Shown here: piece after piece, positions 1 to 8,342 of the stretch
Numbering within the stretch: the first letter of the stretch is position 1
How the letters are laid out: each line of letters opens with the position of its first letter
DNA from: Vibrio halioticoli NBRC 102217
GTDB taxonomy: Bacteria; Pseudomonadota; Gammaproteobacteria; Enterobacterales; Vibrionaceae
Assembly (NCBI RefSeq): GCF_000496695.1
Contig: NZ_BAUJ01000043.1
Location: forward strand, 1 to 46,227
DNA: 46,227 nucleotides
Reading direction: 5' to 3'
Notes under the pieces: model-generated
What the model saw: only the letters and a program-made list of their open reading frames with translations
What the model was told of the DNA's origin: nothing
Database searches by the model: none
Translations under genes and position numbers: made by a program

Positions 1-90
1 TTGTAGAATAACGACTTATCAAAAAATTCTGCCTTGTTCTCGAGCACTTTTCCTGCGCTAGATCTGATCACTTACTTAGTGTGATTGGTA
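1..90. repeat. possible end of a dispersed intergenic element in the pnp leader
   Basis: This stretch lies between rpsO and the expected pnp gene, which would be off the left edge on the minus strand. Read on the minus strand it begins with TACCAAT, the same heptamer that begins the IS630 terminal repeat at 45096, followed by a small inverted repeat (ATCAC/GTGAT arms around 66-85). No open frame is convincing. It may be a short dispersed element inserted in the leader, or simply an AT-rich untranslated region. The assignment rests on appearance only. Confidence 0.25.
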
Positions 91-150
91 TTATTTGTGA
101 AAAAACAAATAACGAGGCGTAGTATAAACTACTTGGGTTAGATTTTGTAA
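91..150 (-). promoter_or_regulatory. putative pnp promoter and 5' leader hairpin
   Basis: On the minus strand a -10-like TATACT (121-126) follows a weak -35-like TTACAA (145-150) with an 18-base spacer. Just downstream is a perfect 8-bp hairpin, TTATTTGT/ACAAATAA, with arms at 91-98 and 105-112 and a 6-base loop. In enterobacteria pnp has its own promoter between rpsO and pnp and a leader cleaved by RNase III. The gene itself is outside the window, so the link to pnp is inferred from conserved gene order. Confidence 0.3.
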
Positions 151-159
151 TCTAGAGAA

Positions 160-208
160 GAAAAAGCTATGTAATCCCATAGATTGGGATAGGTTTTTGG
201 CTTTTTTC
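160..208 (-). other. two-tier RNA stem in the rpsO-pnp intergenic region
   Basis: An inner hairpin (ATCCCA 174-179 with TGGGAT 185-190) sits inside an outer pairing of GAAAAAGC (160-167) with GCTTTTTTC (200-208, one bulged T). It lies between the rpsO terminator and the putative pnp promoter. A long imperfect stem here resembles the RNase III substrate in the rpsO-pnp region of E. coli, but processing is only inferred. Confidence 0.3.
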
Positions 209-226
209 AGCCATTTTAAATACAAA

Positions 227-249
227 AAAAGGAGCCATAGGCTCCTTTT
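227..249 (-). terminator. rho-independent terminator after rpsO
   Basis: A GGAGCC/GGCTCC stem (231-236 and 240-245) with a three-base loop is flanked by A- and T-runs. On the minus strand the hairpin is followed by seven T residues. It begins about 30 bases past the rpsO stop codon. Because it is flanked by A and T runs on both sides it could act in either direction. Confidence 0.85.
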
Positions 250-278
250 CATTCAAACTGCTTAGCGCAGTCGCTTAA

Positions 279-548
279 TTAGCGACGTAGGCCTAGACGT
301 TTGATTAGGTCTTGGTAGCGAGCTAGGTTTTTACCTTTAAGGTAATCTAGAAGCTTACGACGACGAGAAACCATACGTAGAAGACCACGACGGCTGTGGT
401 GATCGTGTTTGTGGTTAGCAAAGTGACCTTGAAGGTGGTTGATAGAAGCTGTAAGTAGAGCTACTTGAACTTCTGGTGAACCTGTATCGCCTTCAGCTTG
501 TGCGTATTCTGCAACGATTGCTGCTTTAGTTTCTGCATTCAGAGACAT
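279..548 (-). CDS. rpsO: 30S ribosomal protein S15
   Basis: An 89-residue protein, the normal length for S15. It binds 16S rRNA in the central domain early in 30S assembly and contributes to a 30S-50S bridge. The family pattern is clear: an N-terminal helix with [11 protein letters not shown] at about 20-30, the [15 protein letters not shown] segment that contacts rRNA, and a basic C-terminus ending in RLGLRR. The ATG is preceded by a strong AGGAGAG ribosome site. It is the last gene of the rimP operon before pnp and also has its own promoter just upstream. In E. coli S15 represses its own translation through a leader pseudoknot; I did not resolve such a fold here. Confidence 0.98.
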   Translation of the reverse strand: MSLNAETKAAIVAEYAQAEGDTGSPEVQVALLTASINHLQGHFANHKHDHHSRRGLLRMVSRRRKLLDYLKGKNLARYQDLIKRLGLRR

Positions 549-621
549 AATTCTCTCCTGATAAGAGTAAGTTTAAAAGTTGTAGCGCCAATCTCTGATT
601 CAGCCGCTACGCGAAGCGCGA

Positions 622-650
622 ATTATACGGATAAGATATCCGTAAAGCAA
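622..650 (-). promoter_or_regulatory. sigma70 promoter of rpsO with palindromic spacer
   Basis: On the minus strand -35 TTGCTT (645-650), a 17-base spacer and a perfect -10 TATAAT (622-627). A perfect inverted repeat, TACGGATA/TATCCGTA (626-633 and 637-644, 3-base loop), fills the spacer and reaches into the -10. The bases just downstream of the -10 are G+C rich, as in stringently controlled promoters. E. coli also has an rpsO promoter between truB and rpsO. Confidence 0.8.
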
Positions 651-693
651 GAGCCAAGTTAATGAAAGCTCAACGTCTACTTTATCCTTGGTA

Positions 694-1644
694 TCAATTC
701 AGCTCTTCGTCTCTAAAGACCACTAAACGCTTAGGAGCAATGCGGCCATCATCATCGATGTCGGCAATGCCGATAAAGGTTCTTTCTTCACCCGAAGTCA
801 TGCGTACAATACCTTCGGTTGGCGCGCCAAACACCTGCACAGGCTGACCATGCTGAACCATATCGGTCAACTCAGGAAGCAAGTTCACTTCCGGTAAGTC
901 TTCTACCGCGGTATCCATTGGGAGTAACAACTCATCGAGCAATTCTTTAGGTGCGATCTCTTCGGCATTGGCTTTATCGAGCAACTCTTGCAGTTGTTCT
1001 AATGTCACCATTTTTTCGTACGGGTATTTTGCGACGCCAGTACGACGAAGATAGCTCACATGCGCTCCACAACCGAGCATTTCGCCAAGATCATCAACGA
1101 TTGTACGAATATAAGTACCTTTAGAACAGTGTACTTCTAATTCTACTTCGTCACCCTCAAAACGGATAAGCTCAATCTCAAACACAGTAATGCGACGAGA
1201 TTCACGCGGTACTTCCACACCTGCGCGAGCGTATTCGTATAAAGGTTTGCCTTGATATTTTAAGGCAGAGAACATGGATGGCACTTGATCGGTTGTGCCA
1301 CGGAAAGAGGCGATAGCGTCAAGGATTTGCTCTTTGGTCACCGCAACAGGGCGAGTCTCAACCACTTCACCGTCTGAATCAGAGGTGTTGGTACGCAGAC
1401 CCAGTTTTGCGATGGTGCGATAGCGTTTATCAGAATCTAATAAAAACTGCGAAAACTTGGTCGCTTCACCTAAACAAATAGGCAGCATACCGGTTGCTAG
1501 AGGATCAAGCGCACCAGTATGACCTGCTTTTTCAGCAAAAAAGATACGCTTTACTCGTTGCAATGCGCTATTAGAAGAGATGCCCGTAGGCTTATCCAGC
1601 AGAACGACGCCGTTGACTGGACGACCTTTACGACGTCTTGCCAT
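694..1644 (-). CDS. truB: tRNA pseudouridine(55) synthase TruB
   Basis: A 316-residue enzyme that converts U55 in the T-loop of nearly all tRNAs to pseudouridine and also acts as a tRNA-folding chaperone. The catalytic motif [12 protein letters not shown] is at 41-52, with the nucleophilic aspartate at residue 47. The N-terminal [15 protein letters not shown] segment and the [13 protein letters not shown] motif are typical. The C-terminal region after about residue 250 is the PUA-like RNA-binding part. Its ATG overlaps the stop of rbfA by one base (TAATG), so the two are probably translationally coupled. Length and motifs match the gammaproteobacterial family. Confidence 0.97.
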   Translation of the reverse strand: MARRRKGRPVNGVVLLDKPTGISSNSALQRVKRIFFAEKAGHTGALDPLATGMLPICLGEATKFSQFLLDSDKRYRTIAKLGLRTNTSDSDGEVVETRPVAVTKEQILDAIASFRGTTDQVPSMFSALKYQGKPLYEYARAGVEVPRESRRITVFEIELIRFEGDEVELEVHCSKGTYIRTIVDDLGEMLGCGAHVSYLRRTGVAKYPYEKMVTLEQLQELLDKANAEEIAPKELLDELLLPMDTAVEDLPEVNLLPELTDMVQHGQPVQVFGAPTEGIVRMTSGEERTFIGIADIDDDGRIAPKRLVVFRDEELN

Positions 1645-2039
1645 TACTCTTCGTCCTCGCGACCTGACTGTGCTTTTTTCTGCTCATCTTTAGACACAAC
1701 TTCACTGACAAGGTTAGACATGCGCATACCTTCAACAAGCGTGTTGTCATACACAAAGCGAACTTCTGGAGTTAGGCGAAGGCGAATGCGCTTACCTAGC
1801 ATCATGCGGATTTCAACTTCGTGCTCTTTAAGCGCTTCTAGGCTAGATTCAGGAGTTTGATCGCCCACACAGAAGAAGGTTACAAATACTTTTGCAACGG
1901 CTAAATCACGAGACACTTCCACATCAGAAATGGTCACCATTCCGATACGAGAATCACGAACTTCACGCTGTAGTAGAACAGCCAGTTCTTTTTGCAGTTG
2001 TTGCGACACACGTTGTGTGCGGCTAAATTCTTTTGACAT
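1644..2039 (-). CDS. rbfA: 30S ribosome-binding factor A
   Basis: A cold-shock-associated assembly factor that binds the 30S subunit near the 5' helix of 16S rRNA and supports late maturation. The protein is 131 residues from the ATG at 2039 ([11 protein letters not shown]). An upstream in-frame ATG at 2075 would add 12 residues not seen in the family and would lie inside a hairpin, so I reject it. A single KH-type domain covers most of the protein, with the conserved [20 protein letters not shown] stretch; the tail is acidic and charged. It lies between infB and truB, with an unusual terminator-like hairpin separating it from infB. Confidence 0.96.
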   Translation of the reverse strand: MSKEFSRTQRVSQQLQKELAVLLQREVRDSRIGMVTISDVEVSRDLAVAKVFVTFFCVGDQTPESSLEALKEHEVEIRMMLGKRIRLRLTPEVRFVYDNTLVEGMRMSNLVSEVVSKDEQKKAQSGREDEE

Positions 2040-2064
2040 TTCTTTTCTCACTTTAGAAAAAATA

Positions 2065-2086
2065 ATGAGGGGCATAAGCCCCTCAT
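2065..2086 (-). terminator. terminator-like hairpin inside the operon, between infB and rbfA
   Basis: On the minus strand a perfect 9-bp stem, ATGAGGGGC/GCCCCTCAT (arms about 2065-2073 and 2078-2086, loop of four), is followed by TTATTTTTTC, the layout of a rho-independent terminator. A second hairpin without a T-run lies just upstream (arms 2103-2111 and 2124-2132). Because rbfA, truB and rpsO lie downstream on the same strand, this is probably a partial terminator or attenuator. Confidence 0.7.
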
Positions 2087-2149
2087 GGTGTATTCAACAA
2101 CCATCACCTTCAAAGCTAGATTCGAAGGTGATTTTAGTCAACATGTTGA

Positions 2150-4837
2150 TTAGTCTAGCGTACGCTGGATTTCAACAATTTCGAATACTTCGATTTGGTC
2201 ACCAACGCGAACATCATTGTAGTTCTTAACGCCGATACCACATTCGTAGCCATTCTTAACTTCTTGTACGTCATCTTTGAAGCGGCGTAGAGATTCTAGC
2301 TCGCCTTCGTAGATTACAACGTTTTCACGAAGTACGCGGATTGGGTTGCTACGCTTAATCACGCCTTCAGTAACCATACAACCTGCGATAGCGCCAAGTT
2401 TAGGAGACTTAAATACGTCACGAACTTCAGCAAGACCAATGATCTCTTGCTTGAATTCAGGAGCAAGCATACCGCCCATCGCTTGTTTCACTTCGTCAAT
2501 CAATTGGTAAATGATTGAGTAGTAACGAAGGTCTAGGTTTTCATTCTCGATAGCGCGACGTGCAGAGGCATCAGCACGAACGTTAAAGCCAAGAATGATA
2601 GCGTTAGATGCTGCTGCAAGTACTGCGTCAGTTTCAGTGATACCACCTACGCCTGAACCTACGATGTTAACTTTAACTTCGTCAGTAGACAGTTTACGTA
2701 GTGAATCAGCGATAGCTTCAACAGAACCCTGTACGCCAGCTTTAAGCACAACGTTAAGCTCAGCAACTTCACCAGCTGTCATGTTAGAGAACATGTTCTC
2801 TAGTTTAGATTTCTGCTGACGAGCCAGTTTAACTTCACGGAATTTACCTTGACGGTAGTTCGCAACTTCACGCGCTTTACGCTCATCACGTACTACTGTT
2901 GCTTCATCACCTGACGCTGGAACACCAGATAGACCGATGATTTCTACAGGGATAGAAGGACCCGCTTCTGTGATTTCTTTACCGTTTTCATCGCGCATTG
3001 CACGAACACGGCCGTATTCTTGACCACAAAGAAGGATATCACCTTTGTGAAGAGTACCAGAACGAACCAGAACAGTTGCAACAGGACCACGACCTTTATC
3101 AAGGCGAGATTCAACAACGACACCAGATGCCATACCTTCTGCTACCGCTGTAAGTTCAAGAACTTCAGATTGTAGGAGGATAGTTTCTAGTAGACCGTCA
3201 ATGTTAGTACCTTGTTTCGCAGAGATGTGAACAAACATGTTCTCACCGCCCCACTCTTCAGGGATAACATCGTATTGAGCTAGCTCATTCTTAACGTTGT
3301 CTGGGTTTGCACCCTCTTTATCGATCTTGTTCACAGCAACAATCAATGGTACGCCAGCGGCTTTCGCGTGCTGGATAGCTTCGATTGTTTGTGGCATTAC
3401 GCCATCGTCTGCCGCTACGACTAGTACTACGATATCTGTCGCTTGAGCACCACGAGCACGCATTGCGGTAAACGCGGCGTGTCCAGGAGTATCAAGGAAA
3501 GTGATCATACCGTTGTCAGTTTCAACGTGGTAAGCACCGATATGCTGAGTAATACCACCCGCTTCAGCGTCAGCAACGTGCGCTTTACGAATGTAATCCA
3601 GTGTTGATGTTTTACCGTGGTCAACGTGACCCATGATAGTCACAACAGGAGCACGAGGCACAGCTTCATGTGAGCTATCACGATCAGACAGTACCGCTTC
3701 TTCAAGTTCGTTCTCTTTACGAAGAACCACTTTGTGGCCCATTTCTTCTGCAACTAGAGCTGCAGTTTCTTGGTCGATAACTTGGTTGATGGTTGCCATT
3801 GCACCCATCTTCATCATTACTTTGATAACTTCAGTTGCTTTCACTGACATTTTGCTTGCCAGTTCAGAAACAACAACCGTTTCGCCGATAACAACGTCTG
3901 CTTTAGCAACAGTGGCTGTTTTATCAAAGCCTTGCTGCATAGAAGTAGGTTTAGCTAGCTTGCCTTTACGACCACGACCGCGTTGGTTACGACCACCGCG
4001 AGCGTTTGCATTAGCGTTAGCATCAGCTGGTTTTTTCTTCTTCTTCTTGCGAGCACCACCATCTGCACGACGGTCAGCAGCATCTTCAGCTTCACGAGCG
4101 TAAGTTGAAGTTGTTACGTGATAATCTGTGGTTTCAGTTTTCTTGCTTTGTTCTTCTTTTGCCCAACGTTCTGCATTTTCTTCTGCAAGCTTACGAGCTT
4201 CTTCAAGAAGTTTTTCCGCTTCTTGTTCTGCTTTACGTTTGGCTTCTTCTTCTTGGCGACGTTTTAAGTCAGCCGCATCTTTCGCTGCTTGATCTTTCAC
4301 TTTACGCTCTTCAGAGTCTGGTTGTGGAGCTTCTTTTGATTCAGCTTTTGCTTTAGCAGCAGCTTCACGCTTGGCAGCTTCTTCAGCTTCGCGTTTTGCT
4401 TTTGCTTCCGCTTCACGTTGTGCTTTTTCTTCAGCATCACGTTTCGCTTTTTCTTCCGCTTCCTGTTTCGCTGCAGCTTCTGCTTCTAGGCGTGCCTTTT
4501 CCTCAGCTTCAAGACGAGCTTGCTCTTCAACAGAGCTACGTTTCACGTAGGTACGCTTTTTACGTACTTCTACGGTTACATCCTTGCTCTTACCGCCGCC
4601 TGCTGCAACACTTAGTGTGCTACGTTTCTTACGTTGTAAAGTTAGGCGGGTTGGTTCAGACTCGCCAGACGTATCACCATGTTCTTTTTTCAGGTGTGAC
4701 AACAATGTCTGCTTTTCTTCGTCAGATACATTGTCGTTAGGGTTCTTTTTAAAACCCGCATCTGTTAATTGTTCAATTAAGCGCTCAACCGGCGTACCAA
4801 TTTCTTCACTCAGGGCTTTAACTGTAAGTTTTGTCAT
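2150..4837 (-). CDS. infB: translation initiation factor IF-2
   Basis: An 895-residue GTPase that brings fMet-tRNA to the 30S subunit and promotes subunit joining. Domains in order: IF2 N-terminal domain (1-50); a long charged helical region rich in Ala, Glu and Lys (about 95-240) with heptad-like repeats; a basic [13 protein letters not shown] linker; a second IF2_N domain (about 315-370); the GTPase with P-loop GHVDHGKT (about 402-409), DTPGH (448-452) and NKID (about 502-505); then the beta-barrel and C-terminal fMet-tRNA-binding domains. It follows nusA after 20 bases, as in most gammaproteobacteria. Internal starts may give shorter isoforms as in E. coli; I did not assign them. Confidence 0.98.
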   Translation of the reverse strand: MTKLTVKALSEEIGTPVERLIEQLTDAGFKKNPNDNVSDEEKQTLLSHLKKEHGDTSGESEPTRLTLQRKKRSTLSVAAGGGKSKDVTVEVRKKRTYVKRSSVEEQARLEAEEKARLEAEAAAKQEAEEKAKRDAEEKAQREAEAKAKREAEEAAKREAAAKAKAESKEAPQPDSEERKVKDQAAKDAADLKRRQEEEAKRKAEQEAEKLLEEARKLAEENAERWAKEEQSKKTETTDYHVTTSTYAREAEDAADRRADGGARKKKKKKPADANANANARGGRNQRGRGRKGKLAKPTSMQQGFDKTATVAKADVVIGETVVVSELASKMSVKATEVIKVMMKMGAMATINQVIDQETAALVAEEMGHKVVLRKENELEEAVLSDRDSSHEAVPRAPVVTIMGHVDHGKTSTLDYIRKAHVADAEAGGITQHIGAYHVETDNGMITFLDTPGHAAFTAMRARGAQATDIVVLVVAADDGVMPQTIEAIQHAKAAGVPLIVAVNKIDKEGANPDNVKNELAQYDVIPEEWGGENMFVHISAKQGTNIDGLLETILLQSEVLELTAVAEGMASGVVVESRLDKGRGPVATVLVRSGTLHKGDILLCGQEYGRVRAMRDENGKEITEAGPSIPVEIIGLSGVPASGDEATVVRDERKAREVANYRQGKFREVKLARQQKSKLENMFSNMTAGEVAELNVVLKAGVQGSVEAIADSLRKLSTDEVKVNIVGSGVGGITETDAVLAAASNAIILGFNVRADASARRAIENENLDLRYYSIIYQLIDEVKQAMGGMLAPEFKQEIIGLAEVRDVFKSPKLGAIAGCMVTEGVIKRSNPIRVLRENVVIYEGELESLRRFKDDVQEVKNGYECGIGVKNYNDVRVGDQIEVFEIVEIQRTLD

Positions 4838-4857
4838 GCCGCTACCTCCGTGCCGGA

Positions 4858-6345
4858 TTATTCTTCGTCACCGAACCAACAAATGTTACGTGCAGCCATG
4901 ATAAGTTCACCAGCACGTTCTTCTGTTAAATCGTCGATTCCTTCAATATCATCTGTGCCTTGGTCAGCAAGATCTTCTAGCGTCACAACACCTTTAGCCG
5001 CTAGTTTGAACGCCATTTCGCGCTCTAAGCCTTCTAATGCTAATAAATCATCAGCTGGCTGTAAGCCTTCAAATGTCTCTTCTTGCGCTAGGGCAAGAGT
5101 AGTAAGTGCATTTTTAGCTCGACTACGTAATTCTTCAACTAGGTCTTCATCAAGGCCATCAATTTCTAACAACTCGTTCATTGGCACGTATGCCACTTCT
5201 TCAAGAGTAGAGAAGCCTTCTTCTACTAGCATTTCTGCAAAATCTTGCTCTAGATCTAGATGCTTTTTGAAGCTTTCAATTGCTTCAGTTGATTCTGCTT
5301 CGTGCTTTTTCTGTAGATCTTCTACAGTCATTACGTTCAGCTCCCAACCTGTCAGTTGTGATGCTAAACGTACGTTTTGACCACTACGGCCAATAGCTTG
5401 CGCTAGGTTATCAGCTTCAACAGCGATATCCATAGAGTGCGTATCTTCATCAACGATGATAGATGCTACATCAGCAGGAGCCATTGCGTTGATAACAAAT
5501 TGTGCAGGGTTATCATCGTACAGGATGATATCAATACGCTCGTTACCTAACTCGCCAGAGACAGCTTGTACACGTGCGCCACGCATACCTACACATGCAC
5601 CTACAGGGTCGATGCGGCGATCGTTTGTTTTCACTGCGATTTTCGCACGAGAACCAGGATCGCGAGCTGCTGCTTTAAGCTCAATGATATCTTCAGCGAT
5701 TTCTGGCACTTCGATGCGGAATAGCTCAGTTAGCATTTCAGGCTTAGAGCGAGTAATGAATAGCTGGAAACCACGCGCTTCAGGGCGAACAGAATAAAGA
5801 AGGCCACGTACACGGTCACCCGGACGGAAGTTCTCACGAGGAAGCTGGTCATCACGAAGAATAACACCTTCAGCGTTATTACCCAGATCTAAAACCACTG
5901 TTTCACGATTTACTTTCTTAACAACACCAGTGATTAGCTCACCTTCGTTGTCAATAAACTGCTCAACGATTTGCTCACGCTCTGCTTCGCGAACTTTCTG
6001 TACGATAACTTGTTTGGCAGTTTGTACAGTAATACGGTCAAATTTAACCGAATCGATTTCGTCTTCAACGAAACCGCCTATATCTAGAGTTTCATCGTCA
6101 AACTGTGCCGCTTCAATTGACATTTCCAATGTTGGATTTTCAACTTCAGCAACCACTTCCCAACGACGGAAAGTTTCGAAGTCACCGCTCTTGCGATCGA
6201 TTTCAACACGTACTTCGATTTCCATCTCGTACTTTTTCTTTGTTGCAGTTGCAAGGGCAATTTCTAGCGCTTCAAAAATACGCTCACGAGGAACAGCTTT
6301 TTCGTTTGAAACCGCTTCAACTACAGCTAAAATTTCTTTATTCAT
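4858..6345 (-). CDS. nusA: transcription elongation/termination factor NusA
   Basis: A 495-residue protein, exactly the length of E. coli NusA. It binds RNA polymerase and nascent RNA and affects pausing, termination and antitermination. The N-terminal polymerase-binding domain is followed by an S1 domain (about 135-200), two KH domains (about 230-345, with [15 protein letters not shown] and [14 protein letters not shown]), and two acidic C-terminal repeats (about 365-495), the gammaproteobacterial architecture. It sits 23 bases after rimP. In E. coli NusA regulates this operon; the two terminator-like hairpins before rimP here are candidate targets. Confidence 0.98.
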   Translation of the reverse strand: MNKEILAVVEAVSNEKAVPRERIFEALEIALATATKKKYEMEIEVRVEIDRKSGDFETFRRWEVVAEVENPTLEMSIEAAQFDDETLDIGGFVEDEIDSVKFDRITVQTAKQVIVQKVREAEREQIVEQFIDNEGELITGVVKKVNRETVVLDLGNNAEGVILRDDQLPRENFRPGDRVRGLLYSVRPEARGFQLFITRSKPEMLTELFRIEVPEIAEDIIELKAAARDPGSRAKIAVKTNDRRIDPVGACVGMRGARVQAVSGELGNERIDIILYDDNPAQFVINAMAPADVASIIVDEDTHSMDIAVEADNLAQAIGRSGQNVRLASQLTGWELNVMTVEDLQKKHEAESTEAIESFKKHLDLEQDFAEMLVEEGFSTLEEVAYVPMNELLEIDGLDEDLVEELRSRAKNALTTLALAQEETFEGLQPADDLLALEGLEREMAFKLAAKGVVTLEDLADQGTDDIEGIDDLTEERAGELIMAARNICWFGDEE

Positions 6346-6368
6346 TCTTATAGCCTCTTTAAATAGAC

Positions 6369-6824
6369 TTAAAACTTAGGGATCAGATTGGCTTTTGAGA
6401 TGTTGCTAATAGCAAACTCGTTGTCTTGGTTGTCAGTCTCAACAGTGACTAACTCACCATCAACACCTTTGATAACGCCTTTCCATTTGCGGCGATTCTC
6501 AATACCCATCTTCAATACAATACTGACCTCTTGGCCCACAAACTGCTCATAGTGTGCGGCTTTGAAAAGCGGTCGCTCAAGTCCTGGTGAAGACACTTCA
6601 AGGTTATAAGCAACAGAAATTGGATCTTCTACATCCATTACTGCACTCACTTGGTGGCTTACTTCAGCACAATCGTCAACATTAATACCGTTCTCACTGT
6701 CGATAAAAATGCGTAATGTCGAATATTCGCCCGCGCGAATAAACTCAAGTCCAACTAACTCATAACCTAAAGCCTCTACTGGCGCTTCAAGCATCTCAGT
6801 TAGTTGTCTTTCTAAACCAGTCAT
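6369..6824 (-). CDS. rimP: ribosome maturation factor RimP
   Basis: A 151-residue assembly factor for the 30S subunit, first gene of the nusA-infB operon. The family pattern is visible: N-terminal alpha/beta domain with [11 protein letters not shown] and the [35 protein letters not shown] segment, then the SSPGLERPL motif and a C-terminal Sm-like barrel that binds S12. The ATG at 6824 starts at the usual position. Upstream lie two hairpins and the tRNA genes, the order known from E. coli (metY-rimP-nusA). Confidence 0.97.
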   Translation of the reverse strand: MTGLERQLTEMLEAPVEALGYELVGLEFIRAGEYSTLRIFIDSENGINVDDCAEVSHQVSAVMDVEDPISVAYNLEVSSPGLERPLFKAAHYEQFVGQEVSIVLKMGIENRRKWKGVIKGVDGELVTVETDNQDNEFAISNISKANLIPKF

Positions 6825-6843
6825 TATTCAACCACTCCAGAAA

Positions 6844-6865
6844 CAAAAAAAGGGCATAAAGCCCA
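6844..6865 (-). terminator. terminator-like hairpin in the rimP leader
   Basis: On the minus strand GGGC/GCCC (4-5 bp stem with a TTTAT loop) is followed by seven T residues, only about 20 bases before the rimP start. The stem is short, so it is probably weak. Its position between the tRNA genes and rimP fits partial termination or NusA-dependent attenuation; the latter is inference. Confidence 0.45.
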
Positions 6866-6912
6866 TTTCATTTACCAAGCACACATCCGCAGTGATAAAC
6901 CGCAGATAACAA

Positions 6913-6937
6913 AAAACCCCGATAGTGTCGGGGTTTT
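6913..6937 (-). terminator. rho-independent terminator after the tRNA genes
   Basis: A CCCCGA/TCGGGG stem (6917-6922 and 6928-6933) with a five-base loop, extended by A/T pairs. On the minus strand it is followed by a run of T. It lies about 140 bases past the end of tRNA-fMet and should end most secG-tRNA transcripts, leaving some readthrough into rimP possible. Confidence 0.85.
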
Positions 6938-7076
6938 ATGCTGCTGGACCCTGATATCACTAAGCTAAGGAAAGCTTAGCTCATAACCGAAAAAATTCAG
7001 TTATGATGTTTGAAATTCAGACTCACTCACTGGCGTTTAACATCGAATTAAATCGATAAGAATACCAGTGGCAAAT

Positions 7077-7153
<77 letters not shown>

Positions 7154-7203
7154 TCCGACTATCGAACATTATACGTTCAATAGATTGATTTTCAAACAAT
7201 ATA

Positions 7204-7287
7204 TGGTGCCGAGAGAGGGACTCGAACCCTCACACCAAAGGCACCAGCACCTCATGCTGGCGTGTCTACCAATTTCACCATCTCGGC
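7204..7287 (-). tRNA. tRNA-Leu (GAG)
   Basis: An 84-base class II tRNA with long variable arm, CCA encoded at 7204-7206 and anticodon GAG (7251-7253 on the complement). Acceptor stem GCCGAGA pairs with TCTCGGC. It begins 16 bases after the secG stop on the same strand, matching the secG-leuU arrangement of E. coli, so it is likely co-transcribed with secG and tRNA-fMet. Confidence 0.97.
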
Positions 7288-7303
7288 AAATAAGCATTAC
7301 AAC

Positions 7304-7642
7304 TTATTCAGGAATTTCTTCACCCTTTTGGGTTGGAACTTCCTTCACTACGTCGTCAGTTTTCTGAATGGTTTGACCTTCTGCAGGTGCAACCCATTGT
7401 GAATCGGCTTTATGTGTAGACATACGACCAAGAATCAGACAAACAACGATAAAAATAAATGCAAAAAATGCAGTCATTCGGGTTAAAAAGTTACCAGAGC
7501 CGCCAGCACCAAATACTGTATTTGATGCACCTGCACCGAATGAGGCTCCCATATCTGCGCCTTTACCTTGTTGAATCAGAACTAGGCCAATCACACCAAG
7601 CGCAGCCAACAGGTAAATCACAAGTAGAGTTGTTTCAAACAT
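7304..7642 (-). CDS. secG: preprotein translocase subunit SecG
   Basis: A 112-residue inner-membrane protein of the SecYEG channel. Two membrane segments are evident: about 4-23 (LLVIYLLAALGVIGLVLIQ) and about 55-72 (MTAFFAFIFIVVCLILG), joined by the conserved GKGADMGASFGAGASNTVFGAGGSGNFL loop. The C-terminal tail is polar and variable. Start ATG with AGGTGG ribosome site. It has its own promoter about 100 bases upstream and is followed by two tRNA genes. In E. coli glmM precedes secG; here lspA does. Confidence 0.96.
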   Translation of the reverse strand: MFETTLLVIYLLAALGVIGLVLIQQGKGADMGASFGAGASNTVFGAGGSGNFLTRMTAFFAFIFIVVCLILGRMSTHKADSQWVAPAEGQTIQKTDDVVKEVPTQKGEEIPE

Positions 7643-7740
7643 CTTTCCACCTATGTTCCAAATTGTTGAGCCAGCGCGTCATAATCGTGATTTTCATTAG
7701 ATTACAACAAAGCTAGCGCGCCCTTTATAGGGCGGACGCA

Positions 7741-7769
7741 ATAGTAGCGAAACCTTGTAGCGGTGACAA
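7741..7769 (-). promoter_or_regulatory. sigma70 promoter of secG and the downstream tRNAs
   Basis: On the minus strand -35 TTGTCA (7764-7769), a 17-base spacer and -10 TACTAT (7741-7746). A small GC hairpin (CGCCC/GGGCG, 7719-7734) lies right at the expected transcript start. The promoter is about 100 bases before secG and would also serve tRNA-Leu and tRNA-fMet. Confidence 0.75.
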
Positions 7770-7828
7770 GCAAAAATTACACCAACCACCGCTAAGTGTT
7801 CACTTATCGAACACTGGTTTTACCACAA

Positions 7829-8341
7829 TTACTTCTGTGCAGATTCAACAGAATTGGATTTATTATTAATAAAGCTATCTAAAATAACCATTGCGGCGCC
7901 AATACAAATTGCACTGTCTGCTAGGTTAAATGCTGGCCAATGGTAATTACCAACAAAGAAATCAAGATAGTCCACGACAAAGCCATGAATAACACGGTCG
8001 AACACATTACCTAGTGCACCACCAATAATGAGGGCATAAGCAATGTTGTTCCACTTTTCAGTTTTCGGCAGTTTGCGCATCCAAAAAGTCAACATACCGC
8101 ATACTGCAATTGCAATACCAGTAAAGAGCCATCGTTGCCAACCGCTTTGATCACCAAGGAAGCTAAACGCTGCACCGTAGTTATGTACATAGAGCAAGTT
8201 AAAGAAAGGCAAAACCTCAATACGGTTTGCCCAGCCATACCCCATGCTGTTCATGACCACTAATTTTATTGCTATATCAACAATAAAAATTAGGGCCGCT
8301 AGCCATAGCCAGCGTAACCCAGTCTGCTTGAACAGATTCAT
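7829..8341 (-). CDS. lspA: lipoprotein signal peptidase (SPase II)
   Basis: A 170-residue inner-membrane aspartyl protease that removes the signal peptide of diacylglyceryl-modified prolipoproteins. Four membrane helices are predicted, and both catalytic aspartates are present: GNVFDRV and AFNLADSA. I choose the ATG at 8341 ([14 protein letters not shown]), which aligns with the GLRWLWL start of E. coli LspA; an in-frame TTG at 8350 would add three residues. It follows ileS by one base (TAATATG). It works after Lgt, whose gene is elsewhere in this window. The usual downstream partners fkpB and ispH are absent. Confidence 0.96.
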   Translation of the reverse strand: MNLFKQTGLRWLWLAALIFIVDIAIKLVVMNSMGYGWANRIEVLPFFNLLYVHNYGAAFSFLGDQSGWQRWLFTGIAIAVCGMLTFWMRKLPKTEKWNNIAYALIIGGALGNVFDRVIHGFVVDYLDFFVGNYHWPAFNLADSAICIGAAMVILDSFINNKSNSVESAQK

Positions 8342-8342
8342 A

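Noticed and set aside
2040..2075. Upstream ATG for rbfA adding 12 residues
   Set aside because: The extension is not seen in RbfA proteins and its codons overlap the terminator-like hairpin; the ATG at 2039 gives the family N-terminus.
3633..4740. Plus-strand frames opposite infB, including leucine-rich ones
   Set aside because: They are antisense shadows of the Ala/Glu/Lys-rich coding of IF-2; no start signals.
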